Positions 1 to 8,647 of a stretch of 64,000 nt of DNA are shown piece after piece. The translations under genes were made by a program, and so were the position numbers. The notes beneath the pieces were generated by a model. The model made no database searches. It was not told the origin of the DNA and was given only the letters and a program-made list of their open reading frames with translations. Within the stretch, counting starts at the first letter, position 1. Every line of letters starts with the position of its first letter. Origin of the DNA: SIG603 sp963611165 (GTDB lineage Bacteria; Bacillota; Clostridia; Oscillospirales; Acutalibacteraceae); assembly GCA_963611165.1 (NCBI GenBank), contig CAVDQG010000002.1, positions 62,001 through 126,000 of the forward strand, given 5' to 3'.

Positions 1-2688
1 TTTTCCGTCAACATTATAATCAATAGCGTACCAGATATTTCTTATGTCAAACGGCCACTCATACCACGGAGAAGCGAAGTAGTGCTCGGCGACAAGGTTC
101 TTGTGATAGTTATACATATGCGTCTGATACGAGATGAAGTTACCGAAAACATTATCTCTGTTCTGCGGCTGAAGCGTCAGCGGCAGGAAAGCGGCAAAGT
201 ATATCAGGCACGGAATAACAATGAATATTCCAACGCACCACGCACAGAGCAAATAGCACTTGGAGAGATATTCTCTCTTGTCGCCCTTGGGAGCATTAGA
301 GAACAGCTTCACAAAATACATGACCGCAAGACCTACCGCCGCATAGACGCATGTCCATTTGGAGGCACAGCCCACCCCCATGAATATTCCCGAGAGGAAA
401 AGCGGGATAAGCAGTTCTTTTATAGATGCTTTCGTGATGTCCTTTTGCACAAAGACAAGCATAGCGTCATACATCAATAGCATAAAAAACACGGCGTAAG
501 TATCTATCGTGGCAATTCTTGTCTGAGTGAAATGCATAAAGTCGAACGCAAAGAGGATTGTGCCCGCCGCCGAAAGAACGGAGTTTCCGAAAAGTCTCTT
601 TAAGAAATGGTAAAGTATCGGAAGCATAAGAACACCGAAAAGCGTTCCCATAAATCTCCAGCCGAACGGATTCATACCGAACATTCTTATTCCGAGAGAA
701 ATTATAAGCTTGCCGAGAGTCGGATGAGTATTCTCGTAGCTTTCCACTCCGAGGATAAATTCATAAGCGGTTCTTGCATGATATATTTCATCGAAGTAGG
801 TGGAATTCATGTAGCTTGAATGAAGCGGAACAGCATTTTGCTCATCTGTCAGCTTCTCAGCCGTGCCGCTGTCGTCATTTACTATACTTATGCCGACAAC
901 GCTGTCGCAAGCCGCATTCACAAATCCGATTTCATTTATAACAACGGAGTCATCGAGTGCGGTAACACGGATATATTTTCCGTTTCCTACCGTCAATTCG
1001 ATTTCTTTCCACTCATAGACAGCCGCCTCGTCGATGGTCTCAACCTCGTTCCAAACCTTTCCGTCCGTGCTCTGTTCCACCGTGACCGCACAGCCAACCT
1101 TATAGCTTGTGCCGTTCGTGCTGATACCTGGCAGAAGTCTTATGCCTGAAGAGTCCTCGCTTGCCTCAAGAACAACGCTCTCGCCCTCTTTCGGCTCCCA
1201 CGAGGTGTTGGCTGAAATTCTGTCTCCGAGAGCATAAAAAGCGACAGCCGCATAAATGAGAGTGATTACACCGCAGATTATCAAATCTTTTTTTGTGATT
1301 TTTCTCTCGCTTGCTTCACAGGTGGAAGAAATGAGCATAATAGGCTCCTTAGTGCTATTCTTTTTAGTCGTGACTTTAGCCGAAGAAACCGCCTTTTTCT
1401 CTGCCGCCTTCTTCTTTTTTGCGATAAAGTCAAAATAGAGCTCGACGACAAAATAAATATAAATGAGAACATGAGCCGCCGAGAGGAATATTATCTGAAT
1501 CGAAGTCGGCGAAATATACGAATTGTCAAGATAGAGAACATAAGATACATTCAGGAAGTGGAAAAAGCTCAGTCCGCTGAATATAAAGAGATAGTCTCTG
1601 TTCTTTGTGTAGAAGTAACTTAGGAGAATGAAAAGCATAGACGGGAAAACATATCTCTCGTGCATTTTTACAGAGAAAATATATACCGTGAACATCAAAA
1701 GAGCAGCCGCAGGGAACACGACCTCCTTGGCTCTTTCCTTTCTCGCAAACCACATGAGCACAGCGCAAAGTGCAGTCGCAAGGCAGGGGCCAAACCAGTT
1801 GAGAACAAAAAGTCCAAAGCCGCTTTCGGGAAGCTTGCCCCAGTTTTTGCCTATCATATCCCAGAAATTGTAAGCATTTATGGAATAATAATCGTAGTAA
1901 TCCATAGTCGACTTGTATCTCTCGATAAGCCAGCTGTAATCAAATCCGCTTGTGTACGGCTTTGCGACAACAAGGATAACCACAAGTGCCGAGAGAACAC
2001 CGATTCCAAGCCCCTTGAAATTCTTCTTATATAAGGTATAGAAGAGATAGACAGGGGCAAAAATCAGCATCTGAGGCTTTGTGATAACGGATAAGCCGTA
2101 AAGTGCGCCCGAAAAAAGAAGCTTATCCTCCAAAAGAAGCCACAGCGAGAAGAGGAGTATCATCAGACACCATGAGTCCGCCTGTCCCCATACGGTTGAA
2201 TTAATCAGAACTGCGGGGCAGAAAAGATAAAGCGCCGACGCCAAAAAGCTTTCTGTTTTATTGAGCTTTTTAGAGCCGAGGTGATATATGACATATGCGC
2301 ACACGATATCACCGATTATTGACGGAAGCTTAATCAAAAGCGTGTAGCCCTGAGAATAGAAATCCCAGCCGAACGAGGTTCTTATCTTATCCATCCAGCC
2401 GAGTATATAGAGGAATCCCGGCGGATAATCAAGATAGAGGCTCGTGTTGTATACGCCCTCATAGCCTACCGTGTTGACAGATTCCCCCCACGCCTTAAAG
2501 AGCGTGATGTCGGTTTCGTAGCCGACTGTGGAATATCCCACAACAAGACGAAAGAGAAATGCTGCAAAAAGCAACAAAAATATTAGCAAACGATTATTAA
2601 GCTTGAGTCCGTCAGCCTTTTCGCACTTAAATGCAAAGAGAACCGACGCCCCCAGAAATAATAACGCAAAGATGATATTAAGGGTCAT
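1..2688 (-). CDS. Two-module GT-C membrane glycosyltransferase (mannosyltransferase/PMT fusion), C-terminus cut off by window edge
   Basis: An open frame runs from ATG at 2688 off the left edge (896 codons present, no stop). AGGAG at 2696-2700 supports the start. The first ~430 residues are a multi-span GT-C-like module with an acidic first loop (YETDITLFKAW), VWGQADSW and the HERYVFP motif of polyisoprenyl-phosphate-sugar-dependent transferases. After a Lys/Ala-rich linker (KKKKAAEKKAVSSAK) and one further span comes a soluble beta-rich stretch, then a second module resembling family GT39 protein O-mannosyltransferases (STYFDEIYHARTAYEF and THPTLGK, the PMT loop-1 signature). It probably moves a lipid-linked sugar to a protein or envelope polymer outside the membrane. 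The module fusion is seen directly; donor and acceptor are unknown. Confidence 0.82.
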   Translation of the reverse strand, partial: MTLNIIFALLFLGASVLFAFKCEKADGLKLNNRLLIFLLLFAAFLFRLVVGYSTVGYETDITLFKAWGESVNTVGYEGVYNTSLYLDYPPGFLYILGWMDKIRTSFGWDFYSQGYTLLIKLPSIIGDIVCAYVIYHLGSKKLNKTESFLASALYLFCPAVLINSTVWGQADSWCLMILLFSLWLLLEDKLLFSGALYGLSVITKPQMLIFAPVYLFYTLYKKNFKGLGIGVLSALVVILVVAKPYTSGFDYSWLIERYKSTMDYYDYYSINAYNFWDMIGKNWGKLPESGFGLFVLNWFGPCLATALCAVLMWFARKERAKEVVFPAAALLMFTVYIFSVKMHERYVFPSMLFILLSYFYTKNRDYLFIFSGLSFFHFLNVSYVLYLDNSYISPTSIQIIFLSAAHVLIYIYFVVELYFDFIAKKKKAAEKKAVSSAKVTTKKNSTKEPIMLISSTCEASERKITKKDLIICGVITLIYAAVAFYALGDRISANTSWEPKEGESVVLEASEDSSGIRLLPGISTNGTSYKVGCAVTVEQSTDGKVWNEVETIDEAAVYEWKEIELTVGNGKYIRVTALDDSVVINEIGFVNAACDSVVGISIVNDDSGTAEKLTDEQNAVPLHSSYMNSTYFDEIYHARTAYEFILGVESYENTHPTLGKLIISLGIRMFGMNPFGWRFMGTLFGVLMLPILYHFLKRLFGNSVLSAAGTILFAFDFMHFTQTRIATIDTYAVFFMLLMYDAMLVFVQKDITKASIKELLIPLFLSGIFMGVGCASKWTCVYAAVGLAVMYFVKLFSNAPKGDKREYLSKCYLLCAWCVGIFIVIPCLIYFAAFLPLTLQPQNRDNVFGNFISYQTHMYNYHKNLVAEHYFASPWYEWPFDIRNIWYAIDYNVDGK

Positions 2689-2835
2689 GCCCTATCTCCT
2701 TTCTCGGAAAGAAATATGTGTATATTCTACGATTTCCACTTGACCGAAGTGTGTGGAAACAATAAAATATAGGTGAAAAAACTTGCGTTTTTTCTCCGAG
2801 TGATTCCTATTGATTGTATATTAAACGGAGGAAAA

Positions 2836-2886
2836 ATGCAACAGAGTAAAAGCACCGAGCGCAAAATATACCCCACTTTTATATAA
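2836..2886 (+). CDS. Possible 16-residue leader peptide in front of beta-galactosidase
   Basis: ATG at 2836 has its own GGAGG site (2828-2832) and encodes MQQSKSTERKIYPTFI. Its TAA stop at 2884-2886 overlaps the AAGGAGGA ribosome site of the next gene, which begins 12 bases later with TTG. That arrangement would couple the two translations, with ribosomes finishing the short frame landing beside the weak TTG start. It could also be chance; no conserved family is recognised and no regulatory amino-acid run is seen. Confidence 0.4.
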   Translation: MQQSKSTERKIYPTFI

Positions 2887-2898
2887 GGAGGAATTACT

Positions 2899-5800
2899 TT
2901 GAATTTCCGATTTTTCCATGAAGACCCCGATATTCTCCATGTAGGCTGTGAGCCGAACAGAAGCTACTACACGCCTTTTGCATCCGAGGAAGAAATTGCC
3001 GAGGGAGACAGCTCCCATCTTCTCATGCTGAGCGGAGAATGGTATTTTAAATATTATGAGTCCTTTGCCGACACATTCAAGAATGCATTTTTCACAGATG
3101 ACGACGAAAACGGTCTCGATATTGACGAAAACAATATGTCAATCGTCGAGGTTCCTGCCGTTTGGCAAAGCTACGGTGTGGATAAGCACCAGTACACAAA
3201 CATCAGATACCCCTTCCCCTATGACCCGCCCTTTGTCCCCGAGGACAACCCTTGCGGACTTTACATCAAACACTTCGAGATAAGCGATGAGGAACTGCGA
3301 TTCAAGTCCTATTTGAATTTTGAGGGTGTTGACTCCTGCTTCTACCTCTGGGTAAACGGTGAGTTTGCGGGCTACTCTCAGGTTTCTCACTCAACGAGCG
3401 AATTTGACATAAGCGACCTTTTAAGCGAGGGCGACAACGAAATCGCCGTGCTTGTACTCAAGTGGTGTGACGGAAGTTATCTTGAAGATCAGGACAAATT
3501 AAGAATGAGCGGTATTTTCCGTGATGTCTACGTGCTCTTCCGCCCCGAAAATCACTTGAGAGATTATTTCATTAAAACCAAACTTTCCGATAATTACAGC
3601 CATGCCGATGTTAAGATTGAGCTTGACAAAATCGGCGAGGTTGACGTGGCATGCGAGCTTTACGACGCTGACGGCGTAATGATAGCCGAAGCAGAAGAAG
3701 AGGACGGCTCTCTTAACTTAAGCCTTGATTCTCCCCTGCTTTGGAGTGCCGAAACACCTTATCTTTATACTCTTCTCATCTATGCCGGCACGGAAATCAT
3801 TCCTCAGTCCCTTGGAATCGATGAGGTTAAGGTAAAGAACGGCGTTGTACTCTGGAACGGTCAAAAAATCAAAATCAAGGGCGTCAATCGTCACGACAGC
3901 GACCCCGTCACAGGCTACACAATCAGCGAGGAACAGGCTCTTCGTGACCTCACACTAATGAAACAGCACAACATAAACGCTATCCGCACAAGCCACTATC
4001 CGAACGCACCTTGGTTTTTACAGCTTTGCTCGGAAATGGGCTTCTATGTGATTGCCGAGGCTGACCTCGAGAGCCACGGTGCGGCTACCTGTTTCGGCGG
4101 CTATGACCTCGACCACTACTCCGCACTTGCGGTAGAGCCGATGTTTAAAAAAGCTATCCTCGACAGATCTCAGAGAAGCGTTATCCGTGACAAAAACAAT
4201 GCCTGCATCTTTGCTTGGTCACTCGGAAACGAGTCAGGCTGGGGCGAGAACCTCGAGAATGCCGCAAGATGGGTGAAGTCCTACGATCCGTCAAGACTTC
4301 TTCACTACGAGAACTGCCATGTTGAGGCTTACGGCAGAAAAAACGATACCTCCATGCTCGACCTTTACTCTCATATGTACTGGCCGACAGAAAAAATAGA
4401 CGAGTATTTCTCGACCACGGCAATCAAGACGCCGTTCATCCAGTGCGAGTACATTCACGCTATGGGCAACGGCCCCGGAGACATCTCTGACTACATGGAG
4501 CGTTTCTGGAAATACGACGGCTTTGTCGGCGGCTTCGTCTGGGAGTGGTGCGACCATGCTGTTTACGGCGGAAGAACTCCCGACAACCGAGACATCTACC
4601 GCTACGGAGGAGACAACGGAGAATTTCCGCATGACGGAAACTTCTGCATGGACGGTCTTGTCTATCCCGATAGAACGCCTCACACTGGCTTGCTCGAATA
4701 CAAACAGGCTATCCGTCCGCTTAGTGCAAAATGGCTCGACAAAGAAAAAGGACTTGTCGAAATTACCAACAGACTCGATTTCCTTTATTCTGATGAACTT
4801 CTCGATATTTCCTATGAAATTAAATCTGACGGTGAAACAGTTTCGGGCGGTGAGATTGATTTGAATATTGCACCTCACTCCTCAGAAACAGTCACGATAG
4901 ACGGCTTCACGGGCGAGGGAAGCGAAAGCCTTTATTTCTACTACACCTCCAAATATGACACCGATTACTGCGACGAGGGCTATGAACTCGGCTTCGACCA
5001 GCTTATTTACAGTGAAGAGGAATATTCCGCTCCCGCCCTTGTTTCGGGTGATATTGATATATCGGAGGACGGAACAAGAATTTATATCACTTCCGATTCT
5101 TTCTCCTACACCTTCAATAAGAAAGACGGTATGCCCGAAAAAATGGTAAAACTCGGCGAGCAGATAATCACAAAGCCTGTAGAATTTAACCTCTGGCGTG
5201 CTCCGACCGACAATGACCAATACATTCGCCTTGAGTGGGAAAGATACGGCTACGACAGAACAACGACAAGAGTTTATTCGATAGAAGCTGACAAGGATTC
5301 TGACGGAAACTGCGAGATTCGTGTAAAATACGGTATTGCCGCAATTTACATTCAGAAATTTATGGATGTTTCCGCAGTTTGGACTGTCGACTCCGAGGGC
5401 AACATCCATGTAAAAATGGACTGCGAAAAGGACGAGAGATTCCCGTATCTTCCTCGATTCGGTCTCAGATTCTTCATGCCGAGAATTTTCGATACCGTTG
5501 ATTACTTCGGCTACGGCCCATTTGAGAGCTACGAGGACAAAAAGCTTGCAAGCTCACTTGATTTCTTCACGGAGAGCATCAGTGATATGCATGAGGACTA
5601 TATTAAACCTCAGGAAAACTCCAGCCACTTCGGAACAAGAAATGTGACTATGCTCAACGGCAAGCTTGCCGTAAGCTTCTCCTCAGAGAAACCGTTCTCA
5701 TTCAATGCATCGGAGTACACTCAGGAAGAGCTCACAAGCAAAAAGCACAACTACGAGCTTGAAAAATGCGGAGACAGCGTTCTTTGCGTCGACTACCGCA

Positions 5801-5901
5801 TGAGCGGAATCGGTTCCAATTCCTGCGGCCCCGAGCTTCTCTCACAGTACAGAATGAACGAGAAAGAATTTACCTTTGAACTTGATATTCAGGTTATCTG
5901 A
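2899..5901 (+). CDS. lacZ: Beta-galactosidase, glycoside hydrolase family 2 (large LacZ type)
   Basis: The product has 1000 residues, the usual length of LacZ-type GH2 enzymes, in the order sugar-binding jelly roll, Ig-like, TIM barrel, Ig-like, beta-sandwich domain 5. The TIM barrel holds the family signatures NRHDSDPVTG and IRTSHYPN, the acid/base Glu445 in LGNESGWG, and the nucleophile Glu517 in QCEYIHAMGN. It lacks a signal peptide, so it should hydrolyse imported lactose or other beta-galactosides in the cytoplasm. TTG at 2899 is taken as start because AAGGAGGA (2885-2892) sits just upstream and the protein then begins as its homologues do. No sugar permease or lac-type regulator adjoins it; a bidirectional terminator follows. 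Confidence 0.95.
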   Translation: MNFRFFHEDPDILHVGCEPNRSYYTPFASEEEIAEGDSSHLLMLSGEWYFKYYESFADTFKNAFFTDDDENGLDIDENNMSIVEVPAVWQSYGVDKHQYTNIRYPFPYDPPFVPEDNPCGLYIKHFEISDEELRFKSYLNFEGVDSCFYLWVNGEFAGYSQVSHSTSEFDISDLLSEGDNEIAVLVLKWCDGSYLEDQDKLRMSGIFRDVYVLFRPENHLRDYFIKTKLSDNYSHADVKIELDKIGEVDVACELYDADGVMIAEAEEEDGSLNLSLDSPLLWSAETPYLYTLLIYAGTEIIPQSLGIDEVKVKNGVVLWNGQKIKIKGVNRHDSDPVTGYTISEEQALRDLTLMKQHNINAIRTSHYPNAPWFLQLCSEMGFYVIAEADLESHGAATCFGGYDLDHYSALAVEPMFKKAILDRSQRSVIRDKNNACIFAWSLGNESGWGENLENAARWVKSYDPSRLLHYENCHVEAYGRKNDTSMLDLYSHMYWPTEKIDEYFSTTAIKTPFIQCEYIHAMGNGPGDISDYMERFWKYDGFVGGFVWEWCDHAVYGGRTPDNRDIYRYGGDNGEFPHDGNFCMDGLVYPDRTPHTGLLEYKQAIRPLSAKWLDKEKGLVEITNRLDFLYSDELLDISYEIKSDGETVSGGEIDLNIAPHSSETVTIDGFTGEGSESLYFYYTSKYDTDYCDEGYELGFDQLIYSEEEYSAPALVSGDIDISEDGTRIYITSDSFSYTFNKKDGMPEKMVKLGEQIITKPVEFNLWRAPTDNDQYIRLEWERYGYDRTTTRVYSIEADKDSDGNCEIRVKYGIAAIYIQKFMDVSAVWTVDSEGNIHVKMDCEKDERFPYLPRFGLRFFMPRIFDTVDYFGYGPFESYEDKKLASSLDFFTESISDMHEDYIKPQENSSHFGTRNVTMLNGKLAVSFSSEKPFSFNASEYTQEELTSKKHNYELEKCGDSVLCVDYRMSGIGSNSCGPELLSQYRMNEKEFTFELDIQVI

Positions 5902-5930
5902 CAAAATCACAAATTAACTCATTAAGCAAA

Positions 5931-5957
5931 AACCTCCGACCGCATCGGTCGGAGGTT
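5931..5957. terminator. Bidirectional terminator between lacZ and the converging MATE gene
   Basis: An 11-bp perfect stem (AACCTCCGACC/GGTCGGAGGTT) has a 5-base loop. T-rich sequence follows on both strands, TTTTCTT on plus and TTTTTGCTT on minus. Confidence 0.85.
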
Positions 5958-5974
5958 TTCTTGTAAACTTCAAA

Positions 5975-7327
5975 TCAGATTAACTTTTTCTTAGTCCACT
6001 TGTCGCCCTTTATTCTTATATAGAAGAACAACGCTCTGACAAACCAGTCGGAACACATTGCAATCCAAACAGCCACAACGCTGACATGGAAGAAGTGAAT
6101 GAGAACATAAGTGAGAAGAACTCTCAGGAACATCATGCTCGCAAGGGAAACATACATCGTGTACTTAACATCGTTGGATGCTCTGAGTGCATTGGGAAGT
6201 GCGAACGCAAACGGCCAAATGATGATGGCACAGGCTGAATGCACATAGAAGCACTGAAGCGTGAGTTCGGTTGTTGCGTCACTTAAGTTATAAAGTCTCA
6301 AAATCGGGTATCTCGCAAAGAAAAGTATTGCCGTTGTAACCCAAATGAGGATATAAGCAATAAGCATGAGCTTGCGGATATATTTTCTTGCCTCTTCATA
6401 TCTTCCGGCACCGACGCACTGACCGACAACCGTGATCATTGTGACGCCGATAGACATACCAGGAGTAATCTGAATACTTGCGATATTGGCACAAATTGCA
6501 TTGGCAGTAATAGACTGTGTGCCGAGAACTGCAACGATAGCCGCAACGATGATTTTTCCGACCTGGAAAATAGAGTTTTCAATGCCGTTAGGAACACCGA
6601 TATAAAGGATTTTCTTTATCATTGGGAAATCAAACTTTACCTTATATAATGCGGTGTAGCTGATTATTCTTTTCTTGTTGAAAAGAAGTATTGTGATAAA
6701 TATCGAACCGATAATTCTCGAAAGAAGCGTTGCCCATGCGGCGCCCGCAACCTCCATGCCGCAGCCGTAAATAAATATAGCGTTGCCGACAACATTCAGT
6801 CCGTTCATGAGGAACGATGTGAGCATACTGGTTTTCGAGTCACCCATAGATCTGAAAAGTGCCGCACCTGAATTATAAACCGCAATAAACGGGTAAGATG
6901 CCGCAGTCAGCAAAAAATAAGTCTGTGCATAGCTCATAACATCGGCGTCAACATTGCCGTAGAGCATTTTCAAAATCGAACTTCTGAACGTACAGCAAAT
7001 AACACCGAAAATGAGTGAAACAAGCAGTGAAACATAAAACAGCTGGTTTGCCGACTTTCCCGCATTTTTCTTGTCGCCCATTCCGATGTACTGAGCGGCA
7101 ACAACAGAACCGCCCGTGGCAAGTGCCGTGAACAGCGTCAGAAACAAAATGTTGATGCTGTCGACAATGGAAACTCCCGATACCGCCGACTCTCCGCAGG
7201 ACGATACCATGACCGTATCCGCAAGGCCGATTGTCATTGCAAGCATCTGCTCCACTACAAGCGGAATGATGATTGCTCTGAGCTGTTTGTTCGTAAACAT
7301 CGGCTTGCTCTTGATGCTTTCCTCCAT
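5975..7327 (-). CDS. MATE family multidrug/metabolite exporter
   Basis: The 450-residue protein is made of about twelve hydrophobic spans in two similar halves and has MATE motifs such as LADTVMVSSCGESAVSGVS near the N-terminus and GAALFRSMGDSKT before mid-protein. MATE proteins export cationic drugs, or metabolites, in exchange for Na+ or H+. The ATG start has AGAGG upstream. It stands alone, with its own promoter at 7368-7396 and a terminator at 5931-5957. It is one of four MATE genes in this window; the substrate cannot be told from sequence. Confidence 0.92.
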   Translation of the reverse strand: MEESIKSKPMFTNKQLRAIIIPLVVEQMLAMTIGLADTVMVSSCGESAVSGVSIVDSINILFLTLFTALATGGSVVAAQYIGMGDKKNAGKSANQLFYVSLLVSLIFGVICCTFRSSILKMLYGNVDADVMSYAQTYFLLTAASYPFIAVYNSGAALFRSMGDSKTSMLTSFLMNGLNVVGNAIFIYGCGMEVAGAAWATLLSRIIGSIFITILLFNKKRIISYTALYKVKFDFPMIKKILYIGVPNGIENSIFQVGKIIVAAIVAVLGTQSITANAICANIASIQITPGMSIGVTMITVVGQCVGAGRYEEARKYIRKLMLIAYILIWVTTAILFFARYPILRLYNLSDATTELTLQCFYVHSACAIIIWPFAFALPNALRASNDVKYTMYVSLASMMFLRVLLTYVLIHFFHVSVVAVWIAMCSDWFVRALFFYIRIKGDKWTKKKLI

Positions 7328-7367
7328 TTACTTAATACCTCTTTTCTTCCGTAATACATACATGCAT

Positions 7368-7396
7368 ATTGTAGTACCGAAGAAGGCTAATTTCAA
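7368..7396 (-). promoter_or_regulatory. Sigma-A promoter of the MATE gene at 5975-7327
   Basis: On the minus strand TTGAAA (7391-7396) and TACAAT (7368-7373) are separated by exactly 17 bases, about 40 bases upstream of the start codon. Confidence 0.7.
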
Positions 7397-7572
7397 TAAT
7401 TATTACCGATATTCTGCCATAACGAATTATTATAGCCGACCATAAACAAAACATATGTCAAGCATCAAAAAGCTTGTCCCCTTTCTGTCCTGTAAGGCTC
7501 TGTATAATTTAGCCATAACAACAAAACAAAAACAAATCAAAGATAGACAAAAAAGAAAAGAGGAGAATAAAA

Positions 7573-7772
7573 ATGATAACAGAAAGAACGGCAGATAAGA
7601 AAATTAAATACCATCTAACCCATTAGGTGCTGTAAGCACTAAATTTATTAAGACTTTATTTGAGAACTATAAAAATAACCTTACAGCACAATCAATTTTA
7701 ATTTTAAAGAGCGGACTAATAAGTCCGCTTGTTTCAATTTCTGCGGTTTTTGCACAACTTCCGAAATCATAA
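7573..7772 (+). pseudogene. Possible small gene broken, or shifted, by one base
   Basis: After a strong AGAGGAG site, ATG at 7573 opens a 17-codon frame (MITERTADKKIKYHLTH). One frame back (-1), an uninterrupted 51-codon stretch runs from 7617 to a TAA at 7770-7772 (beginning NPLGAVSTKFIKTLFENYK, ending FAQLPKS). Joined by a -1 shift near 7617 the two would give about 66 residues. The hairpin at 7711-7728 lies inside the second part. Possibilities are a decayed small gene, a sequencing error, programmed shifting, or chance in AT-rich DNA. No family is recognised. The rest of the gap 7328-7824 holds only the MATE promoter and the terminator at 7776-7808. Confidence 0.25.
7711..7728 (+). terminator. 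Short hairpin, possible weak terminator
   Basis: GCGGACT and AGTCCGC form a perfect 7-bp stem around AATA, followed by TTGTTTC. It lies inside the possible broken small gene, so it could end a short leader transcript or be coincidental. Confidence 0.35.
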
Positions 7773-7775
7773 CAG

Positions 7776-7808
7776 AAAAAATCTCTTGCCGCAAAGCAAG
7801 AGATTTTT
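7776..7808. terminator. Terminator downstream of the MTA/SAH nucleosidase gene
   Basis: A perfect stem AAAAATCTCTTGC / GCAAGAGATTTTT encloses a 6-base loop. The A and T flanks make it usable from both strands; the minus-strand nucleosidase gene ends 17 bases away. Confidence 0.85.
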
Positions 7809-7824
7809 AAGTTTATTACTAATG

Positions 7825-8514
7825 TCAAATCTCGGTGATAACCGAATTCATAAGAGCCACGGTCTTAGTGGCTGCAGCCTTTGCAAATGTCGGGTAATCA
7901 ACGGAAGCGTCATCGTTTGCGTTATCTGAAATACTTCTCAAAACAACAAACGGAATGCTGTTCATACAGCACACATGAGCTATTGCCCCGCCTTCCATTT
8001 CGCAAGCGTATGCTCCGAAATCACGGTTTAATTTAAGGCAGAACTCTCCGTCGCTTACAAACTTGTCACCCGTGACAACTACTCCGCTAATCACCTTGCC
8101 GTCATATATTTTCTCTGCGTGAGCTTTAATCTTCTCGGCGGTGCTTGCATCGCACTCAAACTCTACCTTTCCTATGCCGGAAACATAACCGACTGGGTCG
8201 CCGAGAGCAGATGTGTCCATGTCGTACTGAACGCAAGCCGTACCGACAACGAGATCACCGATTTTCACGCCCTCGCCTATTCCTCCGGCAACACCGGGGT
8301 TGATTATCAGTCTCGGCTTGTAAACAAGAGCCATAACCTGTGCGCAAGCCGCCGCATTTACCTTTCCGGGGTTGCATCTCGAGACAACAACATCCACGCC
8401 GTTAAGCTTGCCTGAAACAAACTGAAGTCCCGCAATATCCTTAACCTCGGTATCTGTCATTTCCGACTTGATTCCGTCTACCTCTATGTCCATTGCTCCG
8501 ATTATACCTATCAT
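7825..8514 (-). CDS. mtnN: 5'-methylthioadenosine/S-adenosylhomocysteine nucleosidase
   Basis: This 229-residue protein has the MTAN fold: MIGIIGAMDIEV at the N-terminus carries the conserved acid Glu11, VVTGDKFVSD and CEMEGGAIAHVC form the ribose-binding region, and SISDNAN carries the catalytic Asp. It cleaves methylthioadenosine and S-adenosylhomocysteine to adenine plus a thio-ribose, feeding methionine salvage and removing products of SAM use. A longer frame begins with TTG at 8520, but GGAGG ends only about two bases before that TTG and eight before ATG at 8514, so the ATG is preferred. It is a single-gene unit. Confidence 0.93.
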   Translation of the reverse strand: MIGIIGAMDIEVDGIKSEMTDTEVKDIAGLQFVSGKLNGVDVVVSRCNPGKVNAAACAQVMALVYKPRLIINPGVAGGIGEGVKIGDLVVGTACVQYDMDTSALGDPVGYVSGIGKVEFECDASTAEKIKAHAEKIYDGKVISGVVVTGDKFVSDGEFCLKLNRDFGAYACEMEGGAIAHVCCMNSIPFVVLRSISDNANDDASVDYPTFAKAAATKTVALMNSVITEI

Positions 8515-8579
8515 GGGCAAATCCTCCGTTTTCTAAATTATGTATTCGTATTGTAACATACGATGGCTTTCTTAACAAG

Positions 8580-8608
8580 TTGATAAACAGGCTAAAGTTT
8601 GGTAAAAT
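8580..8608 (+). promoter_or_regulatory. Sigma-A promoter of the membrane protein gene at 8648
   Basis: TTGATA (8580-8585) and TAAAAT (8603-8608) are 17 bases apart, about 40 bases before the start codon and facing away from the nucleosidase gene. Confidence 0.7.
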
Positions 8609-8647
8609 CAATTCATATCCAAAATCTCAACTCACAAGGATAAATTT

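Noticed and set aside
7440..7560. TATAAT-like element near 7512 as a promoter for the broken small gene
   Set aside because: No acceptable -35 lies 16-18 bases upstream, so it was not listed as a promoter.
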